From NCBI GenBank assembly GCA_001567485.1, contig JZRA01000050.1:1-64000 (forward strand): a stretch of 64,000 nt of DNA, in the 5' to 3' direction. Below the pieces are notes generated by a model. The model saw only the letters and a list, made by a program, of their open reading frames with translations. It was not told where the DNA came from and made no database searches. A program made the position numbers and the translations under genes. The DNA comes from Chloroflexi bacterium OLB13. Lineage in GTDB: Bacteria; Chloroflexota; Anaerolineae; Aggregatilineales; Phototrophicaceae. Below are positions 25,129 through 34,385 of this stretch, one piece after another. How positions within the stretch are numbered: the first letter of the stretch is position 1; each line of letters begins with the position of its first letter.

Positions 25129-26460
25129 CTAACGCTTTGGTGGAATAGCATACAGTGTCATTGAGAGGGGAGGTACGGTGAGGATTGTGTCATCTTCGAT
25201 CCGTTGAGGGGCGATCATCTCGACAGGATGCGCCGCATCGAAACGCCATACCTCGGCGTCGCCCGCGGGAACGAAACCGGCGAGCGACAGACTGCGGGCC
25301 TGTTCCGACTCGCTCAGGTTGATGACCATTAGCGTGAGGACGCCATCGGCGCGGAGCGCCGCGTAGATCGAAACGCTCGGGTCGTCGGACGGGCCGCTTG
25401 CCACCAGCTCGGCGCCGAAGTGGGAGTACATCCTATACGTGTGGGCGGTCGGCCGAAGGTCGGTGCGGCCCAAGATGCCCCATCCGCGATTGCTACCGCC
25501 CTGAATATCCCAATAGGCGGCGATCGCCGTCTTTTGCCGAATCAACCTGCCAAGCACGTCGCCGAGCCAGATCGCGTTCGCGTGCGAGTCGAGGCTTGCT
25601 GCACCACCGACGCTGTTGGCCGAGTTTGAGTTGAGTTCTGTGACCGCGATAGGGATATCACGCCCGGTGACCTCCTGAACGACGATGCGAAGGTTATCGA
25701 CGATGCCGTCCCATTCCCGCGAGTTGCGACGCAGGCCATCGATAGTCGCACCTTCGCGTCCGAGTCCCGGCCATGGGTAGCGGTGGATCGAGACATAGCT
25801 CAACAGGTCGCCGTTGGCCCTGAGAAATTCGACCATCCAGTCACGGCCTTCCGCGTCCAGCGAAGATCCGCGATCTACGTACTGAAGGTTTTCAAGGTCG
25901 CTGTTGAGCAAGGCGTACTGCGTGATATCCGGGCCGACAAAGCGGATATCCGGATCGACCGCCAGCATTGCCTCGGCGATGGCGCGCCATTCACGGTTGA
26001 GGTCATCGACCGTATAACGCGGGACACCCATCAAGGCGACGAACAGGTTCGGCTCGTTGCCGATGCTCCAGTATCGGATGCCGTAGTCCTTCTCGACGTT
26101 GGCGTAGTGGACAATTTCTGCGGCCTTCTGCGGCGTGCCACCAAGCAGCCGAACCGTCAGCGCGGGTTCGGCCCCAATTGCCCGTGTTTGAAGCACAAAG
26201 AGGTCGATGATCGACTCGCGCAAGTCCTGGATGTCGCTGTCGCCGCCCCCAAACCGGACGTACTTGAGGCCGAGCTGCTGCGCCTCGTCCATCAAGTCCA
26301 TCGGGATGATTGTGTATAGGTTCATGTTGGAACCGTATACGTACGGACTGATGATACCGTGGCTTTGCGAGGCATCGACGGTTAGCTCTGGGATATCCTG
26401 TGCGGCAGCTATCCAACCGAACAACACCGTCAAGACGAGTACAGCGGCTCGGCGTCTCAT
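25129..26460 (-). CDS. Secreted clan GH-A glycoside hydrolase (GH39/GH51/GH44-like)
   Basis: A signal peptide (MRRRAAVLVLTVLFGWIAAA) precedes a TIM-barrel of about 320 residues and a C-terminal beta-sandwich of about 90. YWSIGNEPN gives the acid/base Glu136 and AVTELNSNS the nucleophile Glu275; YVYGSN and KYVRFGGG near the N-terminus fit arabinofuranosidase- or xylosidase-like families. The exact GH family and substrate cannot be fixed by eye. It lies seven bases after the MalG-like permease gene, so it belongs to the sugar transport operon and probably releases oligosaccharides outside for uptake. Confidence 0.8.
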   Translation of the reverse strand: MRRRAAVLVLTVLFGWIAAAQDIPELTVDASQSHGIISPYVYGSNMNLYTIIPMDLMDEAQQLGLKYVRFGGGDSDIQDLRESIIDLFVLQTRAIGAEPALTVRLLGGTPQKAAEIVHYANVEKDYGIRYWSIGNEPNLFVALMGVPRYTVDDLNREWRAIAEAMLAVDPDIRFVGPDITQYALLNSDLENLQYVDRGSSLDAEGRDWMVEFLRANGDLLSYVSIHRYPWPGLGREGATIDGLRRNSREWDGIVDNLRIVVQEVTGRDIPIAVTELNSNSANSVGGAASLDSHANAIWLGDVLGRLIRQKTAIAAYWDIQGGSNRGWGILGRTDLRPTAHTYRMYSHFGAELVASGPSDDPSVSIYAALRADGVLTLMVINLSESEQARSLSLAGFVPAGDAEVWRFDAAHPVEMIAPQRIEDDTILTVPPLSMTLYAIPPKR

Positions 26461-26466
26461 GTGCGG

Positions 26467-27549
26467 TTACTTCTCGACCCCGGTAATGACCACGCCACGC
26501 ATAAAGATCTTCTGCGCGAAGACGAAGATCAGCAGCGGAAGCACCATAGCCATCAGCGACGTGGCTTGGATCAGCTCCGGGTTCGGGCCGTACTGGAAAT
26601 TGAACACCTGCACGCCGACGGAAATCGGCTGTAACTGCGGCTCGCCCAGTAAGTAGATGAGCGGCCCAAAGTAATCATTCCACGCGAAGATGAAGTGGAA
26701 CATGCCAACCGAGATGATCGCCGGCCACGCCTGCGGAATGATGATGCTGACGAGGACTCGCAGGGGGCCGGCCCCGTCAATCAGTGCTGCTTCGTCCAGC
26801 TCGCGAGGCAGGGTCATGAAGAACTGCCGGAGCAGGAACACGTTGTATGCGTTGGCGAAGAAGTGCGGGACGATCAACGGGAGCTGCGTTCCAGTCCACC
26901 CGATCTTCGCAAAAAACGCATAGGTGGGGATCAACGTGACTTGGCTGGGCAGGATGATCGTGCCGATCAAGACGAGGAACAACCAATTCTTGCCCGGAAT
27001 AGGAAAACGCGCAAACGCATACGCGACACAGATACTGGAGACCAGCGTGCCGATCATACCCGTCAGGGCGATGACCAGCGTATTCTTGAAGAGCAGTGGA
27101 AAGTCGAGCAGTTCCCAAGCGCGCGGATAATTCTCAAAATGCGGCTCAAAGACGAATGACGGTTCGAGCGTGCGCCAAGATCCCTGCCAGTTTATCAGCC
27201 CGGCATCCGGGTTGTCGGGGTCAACGAAGTCACTATCCTGCCGCCCCTTGCGCACCAAGGCCAATGGCTTGACTGTGCCGTCTTGCATTGGGACTTGGAA
27301 AACTTCGTATTCCTTGTCTTCGTAAACGAACACCTTCGCAGACATCGGCAGGATCGGCGTATCGGTGCTTCCGACGAGCTGCTGCTGGCTCTTGAGTGAG
27401 ATTGTCGTCATGTTGCCCAAGGGCAGCAGATACGCGATAAGGATGATCGTCGCAAACAGCGTGACGGAAGCGCCAATCGCCAGCTTGCGCAGTTGAGCGC
27501 CGAAGAACGGAGACGTATTGATGTGTGGGTTCACGTTAACTGCGGCCAT
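26467..27549 (-). CDS. Carbohydrate ABC transporter permease, MalG-like, with long periplasmic insert
   Basis: The 360-residue protein has the inner-membrane permease plan with an EAA loop (ELDEAALIDGAGPLRVLVSI, then IIPQAWPAI) that contacts the ATPase. Compared with ordinary MalG proteins of about 280 residues it carries an extra segment of about 80 residues between the first and second membrane helices (TPILPMSAKVFVYEDKEYEV and onwards to FENYPRAWELL). It ends with VVITGVEK, typical of the family. The gene lies three bases downstream of the partner permease. No ATPase gene is present in the operon, so a shared MsiK-type ATPase from elsewhere is likely. Confidence 0.92.
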   Translation of the reverse strand: MAAVNVNPHINTSPFFGAQLRKLAIGASVTLFATIILIAYLLPLGNMTTISLKSQQQLVGSTDTPILPMSAKVFVYEDKEYEVFQVPMQDGTVKPLALVRKGRQDSDFVDPDNPDAGLINWQGSWRTLEPSFVFEPHFENYPRAWELLDFPLLFKNTLVIALTGMIGTLVSSICVAYAFARFPIPGKNWLFLVLIGTIILPSQVTLIPTYAFFAKIGWTGTQLPLIVPHFFANAYNVFLLRQFFMTLPRELDEAALIDGAGPLRVLVSIIIPQAWPAIISVGMFHFIFAWNDYFGPLIYLLGEPQLQPISVGVQVFNFQYGPNPELIQATSLMAMVLPLLIFVFAQKIFMRGVVITGVEK

Positions 27550-27552
27550 GAG

Positions 27553-28521
27553 TTAGTCCCCGCTCGCGTAGTACACCCACCGCCGCGACGTCGCGAACAG
27601 TGCTGCCGTCAGCGCAAGTGCGATAATGAAGATGAACCATGCTAGTGTCGAACCGTATCCCATGTCGGCGAAGGTAAACGCCGTCTTGTAGAGGTGCATG
27701 TTGAAGAAGTAAGCGGACTGATTCGGGTTTCCCGTTCCCCGCGTGATGACGTATGGTATGACGAAGTACTGCATCAGGCCGATGACCGACAGCACCAAGT
27801 TGTAGAAGATAACGGGCGAAATCATGGGGATCGTGATTCGCCGGAATTTGGTAAGCGGCCCCGCGCCGTCGACGTCCGCTGCCTCATAAAGTTCGGTGGG
27901 CACTCCCTGCATGGTCGCCAGCATCGTGAGCATCGCGTTGCCGACCCCCCAAGTGCCGATCAGGACGAGCGCAATAGGAATGGCGGTTTCATCTTGCAGC
28001 CAGTTGGGCGGATTCGCGAATCCGAAATTACGCAGCATCCGGTTCAGCCAGCCCGTTTGGCCGTTCAAGAAACTCTGCCAGATAAAAACGCTGGAGATCG
28101 CCGGCACCATGTAGGGAAGGTAGAACAGCGGGCGCCAGAGGCGCTTCCCCCACAGATATTTCGAGTTGAGCAGGGCGGCCATGCCTAGCGGGATGAGGAT
28201 GCCGATAGGCACGGCAATGAGGGCGAACTTGAGGGTGACGCCCAGCGAATGAATCGTGAGCGGATCGGAGAATAGTTTTTGCCAGTTTCTAAGCCCAACT
28301 CCATTTATGGGCTGGTCGGACGTCAGCGAAAAGTCTGTAAATGTGAAAATGAGCGAGGCTACGATCGGCAGCGCGGTGAAGGCGAAAAAGCCGAAGATCC
28401 ACGGCGATAAAAAGATCCAACCCCATGTGCGCTGCTGCTGCTGTAAGGTACTGCGCTTAGGTCGTCCGGACGCGGACGCCTCCAGTGAGGCGGAACCCGG
28501 CGCGCTGTTCGTAGGTGACAT
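27553..28521 (-). CDS. Carbohydrate ABC transporter permease, MalF-like
   Basis: The 322-residue multi-pass protein has a cytoplasmic N-terminus, six predicted membrane helices and the EAA loop ELYEAADVDGAGPLTKFRRI followed by TIPMISPVIFYN. WGWIFLSPWIFGFFAF marks the first helix. It forms the translocation pore with the MalG-like protein encoded next. A 13-base-pair stem-loop separates it from the upstream binding-protein gene, which may lower its expression relative to that gene. Confidence 0.93.
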   Translation of the reverse strand: MSPTNSAPGSASLEASASGRPKRSTLQQQQRTWGWIFLSPWIFGFFAFTALPIVASLIFTFTDFSLTSDQPINGVGLRNWQKLFSDPLTIHSLGVTLKFALIAVPIGILIPLGMAALLNSKYLWGKRLWRPLFYLPYMVPAISSVFIWQSFLNGQTGWLNRMLRNFGFANPPNWLQDETAIPIALVLIGTWGVGNAMLTMLATMQGVPTELYEAADVDGAGPLTKFRRITIPMISPVIFYNLVLSVIGLMQYFVIPYVITRGTGNPNQSAYFFNMHLYKTAFTFADMGYGSTLAWFIFIIALALTAALFATSRRWVYYASGD

Positions 28522-28560
28522 AACCTATGTTGCTCCCGACATTAAACGAACTTACAAAGG

Positions 28561-28599
28561 CTTCCGCCGCATGAGGGGATTGTCCACATGCGGCGGAAG
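28561..28599 (-). promoter_or_regulatory. Intercistronic stem-loop between binding-protein and permease genes
   Basis: CTTCCGCCGCATG at 28561-28573 and its exact complement at 28587-28599 form a perfect 13-base-pair stem with a 13-base loop. It lies after the solute-binding protein stop (28647) and before the permease start (28521). Similar hairpins in malE-malF type operons shield the upstream message from 3' decay or partly terminate transcription, giving excess binding protein. The role here is inferred from position. Confidence 0.75.
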
Positions 28600-28646
28600 T
28601 TTTGCAGGCGTCCGCTAGCCGACCACCTGCATGGTGAGGTTTAGCT

Positions 28647-30047
28647 CTAGCTGCCTCCGCTCACGATTGCGTTCATGTCGGATTCAAACGTGGCGAGTTC
28701 GGCCTCAAGGTCGACAGTCGCGCCGGTGTCACCTTCGATCAGTGACAGCAGGGCGTTCTCACGCTCGTACGTTTGCGTGTAGTTGGGAACGTTCGACTCG
28801 TGATGGAGCGGGCCGGGGTTGGCATAAGCAAGGCTGTCAACGGCGACCGTCCAATCGATCTCACCCGGATAGCGGGCGCTGATGGAGTCGAACCACACGG
28901 GCTGCGCGGCGGGAAGCGCCGGGAACGCGCCGTATGCGGAGCCGAGCGTCGCGGCGGCGTCGGTGAGCAGGTAGCTCAGGGCGGTGAAGGCCGCGGCGGT
29001 CGCCTCTTCACTGCGGTTGGCGTTCTTCACAAGGCGGAACGTGTCGGCATCCATCGCGACGTGTTGTTCACCGTCGAACGAGGCCGGAACCGGCGCGATG
29101 CTCCAGTTGAAGTTGCCCACCGAGTTGTCCAAGCAGCAGGTGTACCACAGCGGGACGATGGACATGGCAAGGTTGCCGGAGGCGAAGCCGCTGGGCTGCA
29201 GCAAGTCGCTGGCGGCATACGTGGAGTTCGGAACCGTATGATCGACCCAGACCCGATCCCAGTACCACTGGGTGGCCTGATGCCACTCCTCAGGGAGCGT
29301 GATCGTATTGGCCGCCGCATCGTAGAACGATGCCGGTTGCAGGTAGCTCCAAATCAAGCGGACACGCGCCCACTGGAAATTGAGGCCGAACTGCTCGATC
29401 GCGGTCGGGTCGAACCCGTCCATTGTCGCGTCGTTGCCGTTGGCGTCGACTGTCAGGATCTTGGCGATCTCAGCGACGGTGTCATAGTTCCACGGAACCT
29501 CTGTGCCATCGGGCATGACGTAGGGCGCGCCGAATTCCGACGGCGGGTAGCTCAAGCCCGCTTCGTCGAACAGATCGGCGTTATAGAACGTGACCGACGG
29601 ATAGACCGCAAAGGGGATCGCCGTGAGTTCGCCGGCATCGTTGCGGTACAGGTCGACAAGGGCGGGATCGAACGTGCTGAGGTCGAAACCTGACGCTTCA
29701 ACCAAACTGTCGAGCGTCATCCACTGGTCGTTGAACGAGTTCGAGCCAGAAACGCCGACCGGGCCGACGATGTCGGGCGGGTTTCCAGACGCGATCAGCG
29801 TGGACAGCAGGTCGCGGGAGGTCTCGTTCGACGCCGCGATGTTTAGCTCAAGATTGATGCCCGGATTGGCGGCGTTGAAGTCGGCGACGACCTGTTCTTG
29901 AATAGCGATCTGCTCTGCGTTGGTTCCGGTGCCAAGCCCGACGAACCACGTGACAGTGATAGGTTCCTGAGCTGAGATTGGGAGTGCTCCCAGAATCAGC
30001 ACAGCAACAAGGCTGATCAGCACAATACTGAATTTGCGTTTGCTCAT
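28647..30047 (-). CDS. Extracellular solute-binding protein family 1 (sugar ABC transporter)
   Basis: The 466-residue protein starts with MSKRKFSIVLISLVAVLILG, a signal peptide, then PITVTWFVGLGTG, the usual beginning of family 1 binding proteins, and keeps ADLFDEAGLSYPP, typical of sugar binders. There is no lipobox Cys at the expected place, so the membrane link is uncertain. AGGAGGGACGC gives a strong ribosome site. It delivers oligosaccharide to the two permeases that follow. The ligand is unknown; neighbouring GH1 and clan GH-A enzymes point to plant-type oligosaccharides. Confidence 0.92.
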   Translation of the reverse strand: MSKRKFSIVLISLVAVLILGALPISAQEPITVTWFVGLGTGTNAEQIAIQEQVVADFNAANPGINLELNIAASNETSRDLLSTLIASGNPPDIVGPVGVSGSNSFNDQWMTLDSLVEASGFDLSTFDPALVDLYRNDAGELTAIPFAVYPSVTFYNADLFDEAGLSYPPSEFGAPYVMPDGTEVPWNYDTVAEIAKILTVDANGNDATMDGFDPTAIEQFGLNFQWARVRLIWSYLQPASFYDAAANTITLPEEWHQATQWYWDRVWVDHTVPNSTYAASDLLQPSGFASGNLAMSIVPLWYTCCLDNSVGNFNWSIAPVPASFDGEQHVAMDADTFRLVKNANRSEEATAAAFTALSYLLTDAAATLGSAYGAFPALPAAQPVWFDSISARYPGEIDWTVAVDSLAYANPGPLHHESNVPNYTQTYERENALLSLIEGDTGATVDLEAELATFESDMNAIVSGGS

Positions 30048-30119
30048 GCGTCCCTCCTAATGGACAAATACCTCTTGGTTCTTTCACTTACACACCAGCG
30101 AAGCTTGGGATCCGTCAAG

Positions 30120-31184
30120 CTATCGCGCAGTGCCGGAAGGGAGATGCGCCCCGCAGCTCATCCGAACGACGAGTTCAGTAGGCAGCAGGACATGCCGGGT
30201 GTTATGTTCGACGCCCTCGATGAGGTCGAGCAGTAGTTGTGCGGCGCGGGCGCCTCGCTCCAGAACAGGCTGCCGCACGGTGGTCAGGGCCGGCGAACTG
30301 TGCGCCGCCGCCGGCAGATCGTCAAAACCTGTCACGGCGATCTCGTCCGGGACGCACCGTCCGAGTTCGCTCAGCGCGTCGAGCACGCCCAACGCGGCTT
30401 GATCGTTGGCGGCGACGATGGCATCCACGCCGCGCGTGACCAGTGTATGTGCGGCGTGGTATCCAGACTGTCGTGAAAAATCGCCGTCGATAACGAGGCT
30501 GGGATCGTAGGGTATTCCGGTCCCGTCCAACGCACTGCGATAACCGGCGAGGCGCTCAATCGCGTCGGAATTCGTCATGTCGCCGGTCACTGTGCCGATC
30601 CGCTTGCGCCCCAACCGTAAGAGGTGCTGCACTAACTGTCGAAACGCATCCGCGTTGTCGATGCTGACGTATGCGTGACGCTCCAGTTCGCGGGGCGGTC
30701 GTTCGGTGAATACAATCGAGAGATCGACATGCGCTAACTTCTCGATGATCGCGCTTTTGTGGCTGAGCGAGACAATCACCAGACCGTCGATCAGACGGTT
30801 CATGATGATCCGTTCGTAGAGCCGTCGTGGATCATCTTTGTCTTCCTCAACCCACAGCATTGTCGAGTAGTCGCGCGCATTCACGACAGAGGCGATACCG
30901 TGCAGAAGCGCGGGGAAATAGTACGGCTCGTTGAAGATGGTGCTGAGCCGTTGGGGGATGAGCACGCCGATCACCTGTGTGCGCTTGGTCACCAGCGCAC
31001 GCGCGGCGAGATTGGGTGTATAGCCGATCTCTTCGATGACTTGGAGTACTTTGGCGCGGGTCGCGCTGCTGACCTTGGGATCGTTGTTGACCACACGGCT
31101 GACAGTCGATCGCGATACGCCGGCACGCGCCCCGATATCTTCAAGGCTAAGCGCGCGCTTGTCGTTGAGGAATTTATGAGACAT
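30120..31184 (-). CDS. LacI-family transcriptional regulator
   Basis: The start at 31184 leaves a normal LacI N-terminus: SLEDIGARAGVSRSTVSRVV, then NNDPKVSSATRAKVLQVIEE and IGYTPNLAARAL, that is helix-turn-helix plus hinge helix. A periplasmic-binding-like domain follows (VIGVLIPQ onwards), ending in TTVRQPVLERGARAAQLLL, a usual inducer-domain end. An upstream in-frame ATG at 31241 would add 19 residues that overlap the operator and is not favoured. A palindromic site just upstream suggests autoregulation. It precedes and probably controls the binding protein, permease and hydrolase genes, being released by a sugar from them. Confidence 0.92.
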   Translation of the reverse strand: MSHKFLNDKRALSLEDIGARAGVSRSTVSRVVNNDPKVSSATRAKVLQVIEEIGYTPNLAARALVTKRTQVIGVLIPQRLSTIFNEPYYFPALLHGIASVVNARDYSTMLWVEEDKDDPRRLYERIIMNRLIDGLVIVSLSHKSAIIEKLAHVDLSIVFTERPPRELERHAYVSIDNADAFRQLVQHLLRLGRKRIGTVTGDMTNSDAIERLAGYRSALDGTGIPYDPSLVIDGDFSRQSGYHAAHTLVTRGVDAIVAANDQAALGVLDALSELGRCVPDEIAVTGFDDLPAAAHSSPALTTVRQPVLERGARAAQLLLDLIEGVEHNTRHVLLPTELVVRMSCGAHLPSGTAR

Positions 31185-31224
31185 GTGCAGTACGTTCCAA
31201 AAACAGTAGTCCAAATACGCGGAG

Positions 31225-31238
31225 TGAGAGCGCTCCCA
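31225..31238 (-). promoter_or_regulatory. LacI-type operator, CelR-like palindrome
   Basis: On the coding strand of the regulator the site reads TGGGAGCGCTCTCA, a 14-base palindrome with one mismatched pair. It closely matches the TGGGAGCGCTCCCA operator known for the actinobacterial cellobiose regulator CelR. It lies about 40 bases before the regulator start, just after an AT-rich TAGAATATAGAT that could be the -10 region. Autoregulation by the adjacent LacI protein is the likely role. I saw no second clear copy before the binding-protein gene. Confidence 0.65.
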
Positions 31239-31241
31239 CAA

Positions 31242-31617
31242 TCTATATTCTAGCGCTGCCCACCGGTTTGTCGAATCCTCCAGCGCGCTCTGACACTCGT
31301 GATCCGTTGGAGACGCTGATTAGGCGCGCCCAGCGGCGAAAAGGCGAGCTGCGACAGGGATCTTTTTGCGCACTTCACTCACGGTGCTTCACAGCAGTAA
31401 ATGCCTATCAAATGCCACTGCTGCGCCATTCTTACAAGGCGTGTGCCGTGTGCTGTTGCGCTGACCCACACAGCATACGCCGCGCCGTTTATGCCGCGCA
31501 ATAACGACGTGGTAACGCTTCCTATTCCGAACTGCATGTTACGGACTGCGCGGTAGGTGCTCGCTGAACGGCCGTGGCACGTGTGGCCTGAGCGCGGTGG
31601 CGTTGACGCCGGTTTCG
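31242..31617. other. Intergenic region between LacI gene and lyxose isomerase operon
   Basis: About 375 bases with no convincing gene. It includes the promoter side of the LacI gene near 31240-31260 and the 3' side of the lyxose isomerase operon. A 78-codon frame on the + strand has no ribosome site and no family-like pattern. I see no tRNA, riboswitch or clear terminator here. Confidence 0.5.
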
Positions 31618-32199
<582 letters not shown>

Positions 32200-33294
32200 T
32201 TACGGTGTTCCCAGCGGTAGATAATCGTCAAGGTAGCATGACGGGACAGGCGAACCGTTTGCGCGGTCTTTTTCCACCGCCGCAAGCGCAACGCCGACGG
32301 CGCGTTCGTCGGGCAGCACGCGCAGGTTGACGCTGAACTCACGCGGCTCACCGGGCGCGATCATCTGCAAGCGCCCCGCGGCTCGCGCGGCATTTTGGCC
32401 TTCCGGAATGCAATTGCCGGGTTCAATCCCGCACACATACTGCCCGTGACGGGTGTTCTTCCACTGCGTCAGATAAGGAAGCGCATCGTGCCGATAGCGT
32501 ACATGCAGCCCGAAGTCGCGGCTGTGAATGACGACATTGGCGACTCGCAGCTTGTCGTCGGAACGCATGGTGTGAAAGAACACCTGCTCCCGATACCCGT
32601 GTGACGGCGCATCGTAAGTATCCCAAGCGGTCGCTCCCGCGCGCGCGTCGGCATCGCGTGGATGGACACGGCTGGCCGATGCCCAACGGACGCCGGGCTG
32701 TATCAGCGGAAAACCGGTGTTGATATGGTACAGCATCATCAGCGGGGCAGGGGTGTCGCCGAGGTTGGTGATCTCGTCCGCGATGTGGACTTCTGGATAG
32801 CCTGCGGCTGACGTGACACGCCGGTTGACACGCAGATGATAGTGAGCCAGCCGTGTTTCATAAACCGTCGCGCTGACCATGATCCGGCCCTCACGTTCGA
32901 TCCGAACATCCTGCGCGGATAGGCGCGTGTAGCTGCCGTGTAAGCCGCGTTGTTCGCCGGTTGCCGCGTCGATCTCGGCCGGGCCGGCGTGAGTCAATCC
33001 ACAGGTGGTCAGCAGGCCGCCGTTGAACTGCGTCAGCCAGTCCGCGCCCCAGTCTGGCGGGTGGGGGGAACCGGGCGCGATCCATGTGAGCGGCGTTCCG
33101 TTGTAATGCGCCGCCCAGACATCCAAGCCGCGATCGGGCAGCAGGGTGTACGTCAATCCGCTGGCGTTGTAGACATCGACGACACGCACCCCGTTGGGCA
33201 GTGTGGCTTGCCGGGCATCCATGAACTGTCGGCTGTCCAGCGCATACGCCTGCCGTTCAGCATCGTTCAAGAGCCACGCAGGTTCAACCGACAC
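32200..33294 (-). CDS. DUF4432 aldose-1-epimerase-like protein
   Basis: The 364-residue protein has the galactose-mutarotase-like beta-sandwich plan of DUF4432: VRVVDVYNASGLTYTLLPDR, GLDVWAAHYNG-PLTW, GGLLTTCGLTHAG, and later MLYHINTGFPLI and CGIEPGNCIPEG. These are sugar-binding residues in the family, but the exact reaction is unproven; members accompany lyxose isomerases and sugar kinases, suggesting anomer conversion. Its start overlaps the end of the kinase gene by 11 bases, so the two are coupled. Confidence 0.82.
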   Translation of the reverse strand: MSVEPAWLLNDAERQAYALDSRQFMDARQATLPNGVRVVDVYNASGLTYTLLPDRGLDVWAAHYNGTPLTWIAPGSPHPPDWGADWLTQFNGGLLTTCGLTHAGPAEIDAATGEQRGLHGSYTRLSAQDVRIEREGRIMVSATVYETRLAHYHLRVNRRVTSAAGYPEVHIADEITNLGDTPAPLMMLYHINTGFPLIQPGVRWASASRVHPRDADARAGATAWDTYDAPSHGYREQVFFHTMRSDDKLRVANVVIHSRDFGLHVRYRHDALPYLTQWKNTRHGQYVCGIEPGNCIPEGQNAARAAGRLQMIAPGEPREFSVNLRVLPDERAVGVALAAVEKDRANGSPVPSCYLDDYLPLGTP

Positions 33295-34231
33295 GCCGCC
33301 CCTCCATGAAGATGCGCACGGTCTCCAGCGGCATCGCGCCGGACATCGGGCCTTGCTGTGTCACTGCGAGCGCCCCACATGCGTTTGCGAAGCGCGCGGC
33401 TTGAGCCGGCGGCATCCCGCGCATCCACCGTATGAGGAACCCGGCGCTGAAGCAGTCGCCGGCCCCGGCGGCATCGATTTCAGTGACCCGGAAGCCCGGA
33501 ACGCCGTCATGGCCGTCCGCCGTGACGACTGACGAGCCGCGCTGAGCACGCGTGACCAACCCGATACGGCCGGGGCGTTGTTCGGCCCAGTCCAGCAGCC
33601 AATCACTGGCGCTGTCAGCCCCGGTGAGCCGGCGGAAATCGGTGCTGGTCGTTCGGATGACGTCGGCGGTCTCGATGAACGGTGTGAGCATACGATAGGC
33701 GTGCGGCGCGACCGATCCAGCGCCGACGACGAGGTCAAGGCTGCGGCGCGCGCCCGTCATTCCGGCGTGTTCCCATGCGGTGTAGCCCGCCGCCAAAACG
33801 GCGTTGTTGAGCATCAGAGCACATGCCGAGACGTGTAGACAGCCCAGATCGTCCAGCATGTCGAGGTTCAGCCGTGCTGGCAGTAGTTGGCCCGCCGCAG
33901 AATGCCGCACATAGGGCGCTGCTTCGGTCAGGTTGGAATCAGATGTATTGAAGACGACCGCCGTCGGAAAATCGTCGAGGACGACCAGCCCGCGCGTATC
34001 AACGCCGTCGTAATCCAACTGCGCGCGGATGCTGTCGCCGAACGGGTCGCTGCCGATGGCTGTGATGATGCCGGCACGAGCGCCAAGCCGTGCGGCCTGC
34101 ACGGCTGTGATACACGGGCCGCCGCTGGGATACGGGCCGCTAAACGTACCCGGTTTGCTCAGCGGGAGATCCGGTTCCGTGCGCGAAATCTCGACGTAAG
34201 CCTCGCCTAAGCACAATAAATCAAGCGGCAT
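33284..34231 (-). CDS. PfkB-family carbohydrate kinase
   Basis: The 315-residue protein has ribokinase-family features: an N-terminal LLCLGEAYVEIS strand, a glycine-rich SGPYPSGGPCITAVQAARLG segment, GSDPFGD, and the C-terminal signature DAAGAGDCFSAGF with the anion hole GAGD and catalytic Asp259. It phosphorylates a sugar with ATP; fructose or xylulose produced by the co-transcribed isomerase is a reasonable substrate guess. It is the first gene of its operon. Proteins of this family with other sugars cannot be excluded. Confidence 0.88.
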   Translation of the reverse strand: MPLDLLCLGEAYVEISRTEPDLPLSKPGTFSGPYPSGGPCITAVQAARLGARAGIITAIGSDPFGDSIRAQLDYDGVDTRGLVVLDDFPTAVVFNTSDSNLTEAAPYVRHSAAGQLLPARLNLDMLDDLGCLHVSACALMLNNAVLAAGYTAWEHAGMTGARRSLDLVVGAGSVAPHAYRMLTPFIETADVIRTTSTDFRRLTGADSASDWLLDWAEQRPGRIGLVTRAQRGSSVVTADGHDGVPGFRVTEIDAAGAGDCFSAGFLIRWMRGMPPAQAARFANACGALAVTQQGPMSGAMPLETVRIFMEGRRVG

Positions 34232-34385
34232 GAAGTCAACTGCCTTTCATCGTTGCTGGGGCCGGTTATGACAATCCATGCGTTATCCGTATGGCAAGCC
34301 TGTGCATGATGTCAGACGGCCGTACTGTTACGATGATACCCGACCCTGACTGAAGAGTCCGCAAACGTGTCAGCGTTGAAGCGAA

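Noticed and set aside
31268-31504. 78-codon frame between the LacI and lyxose isomerase genes
   Set aside because: No ribosome site, biased Cys/Arg composition and no recognisable pattern.
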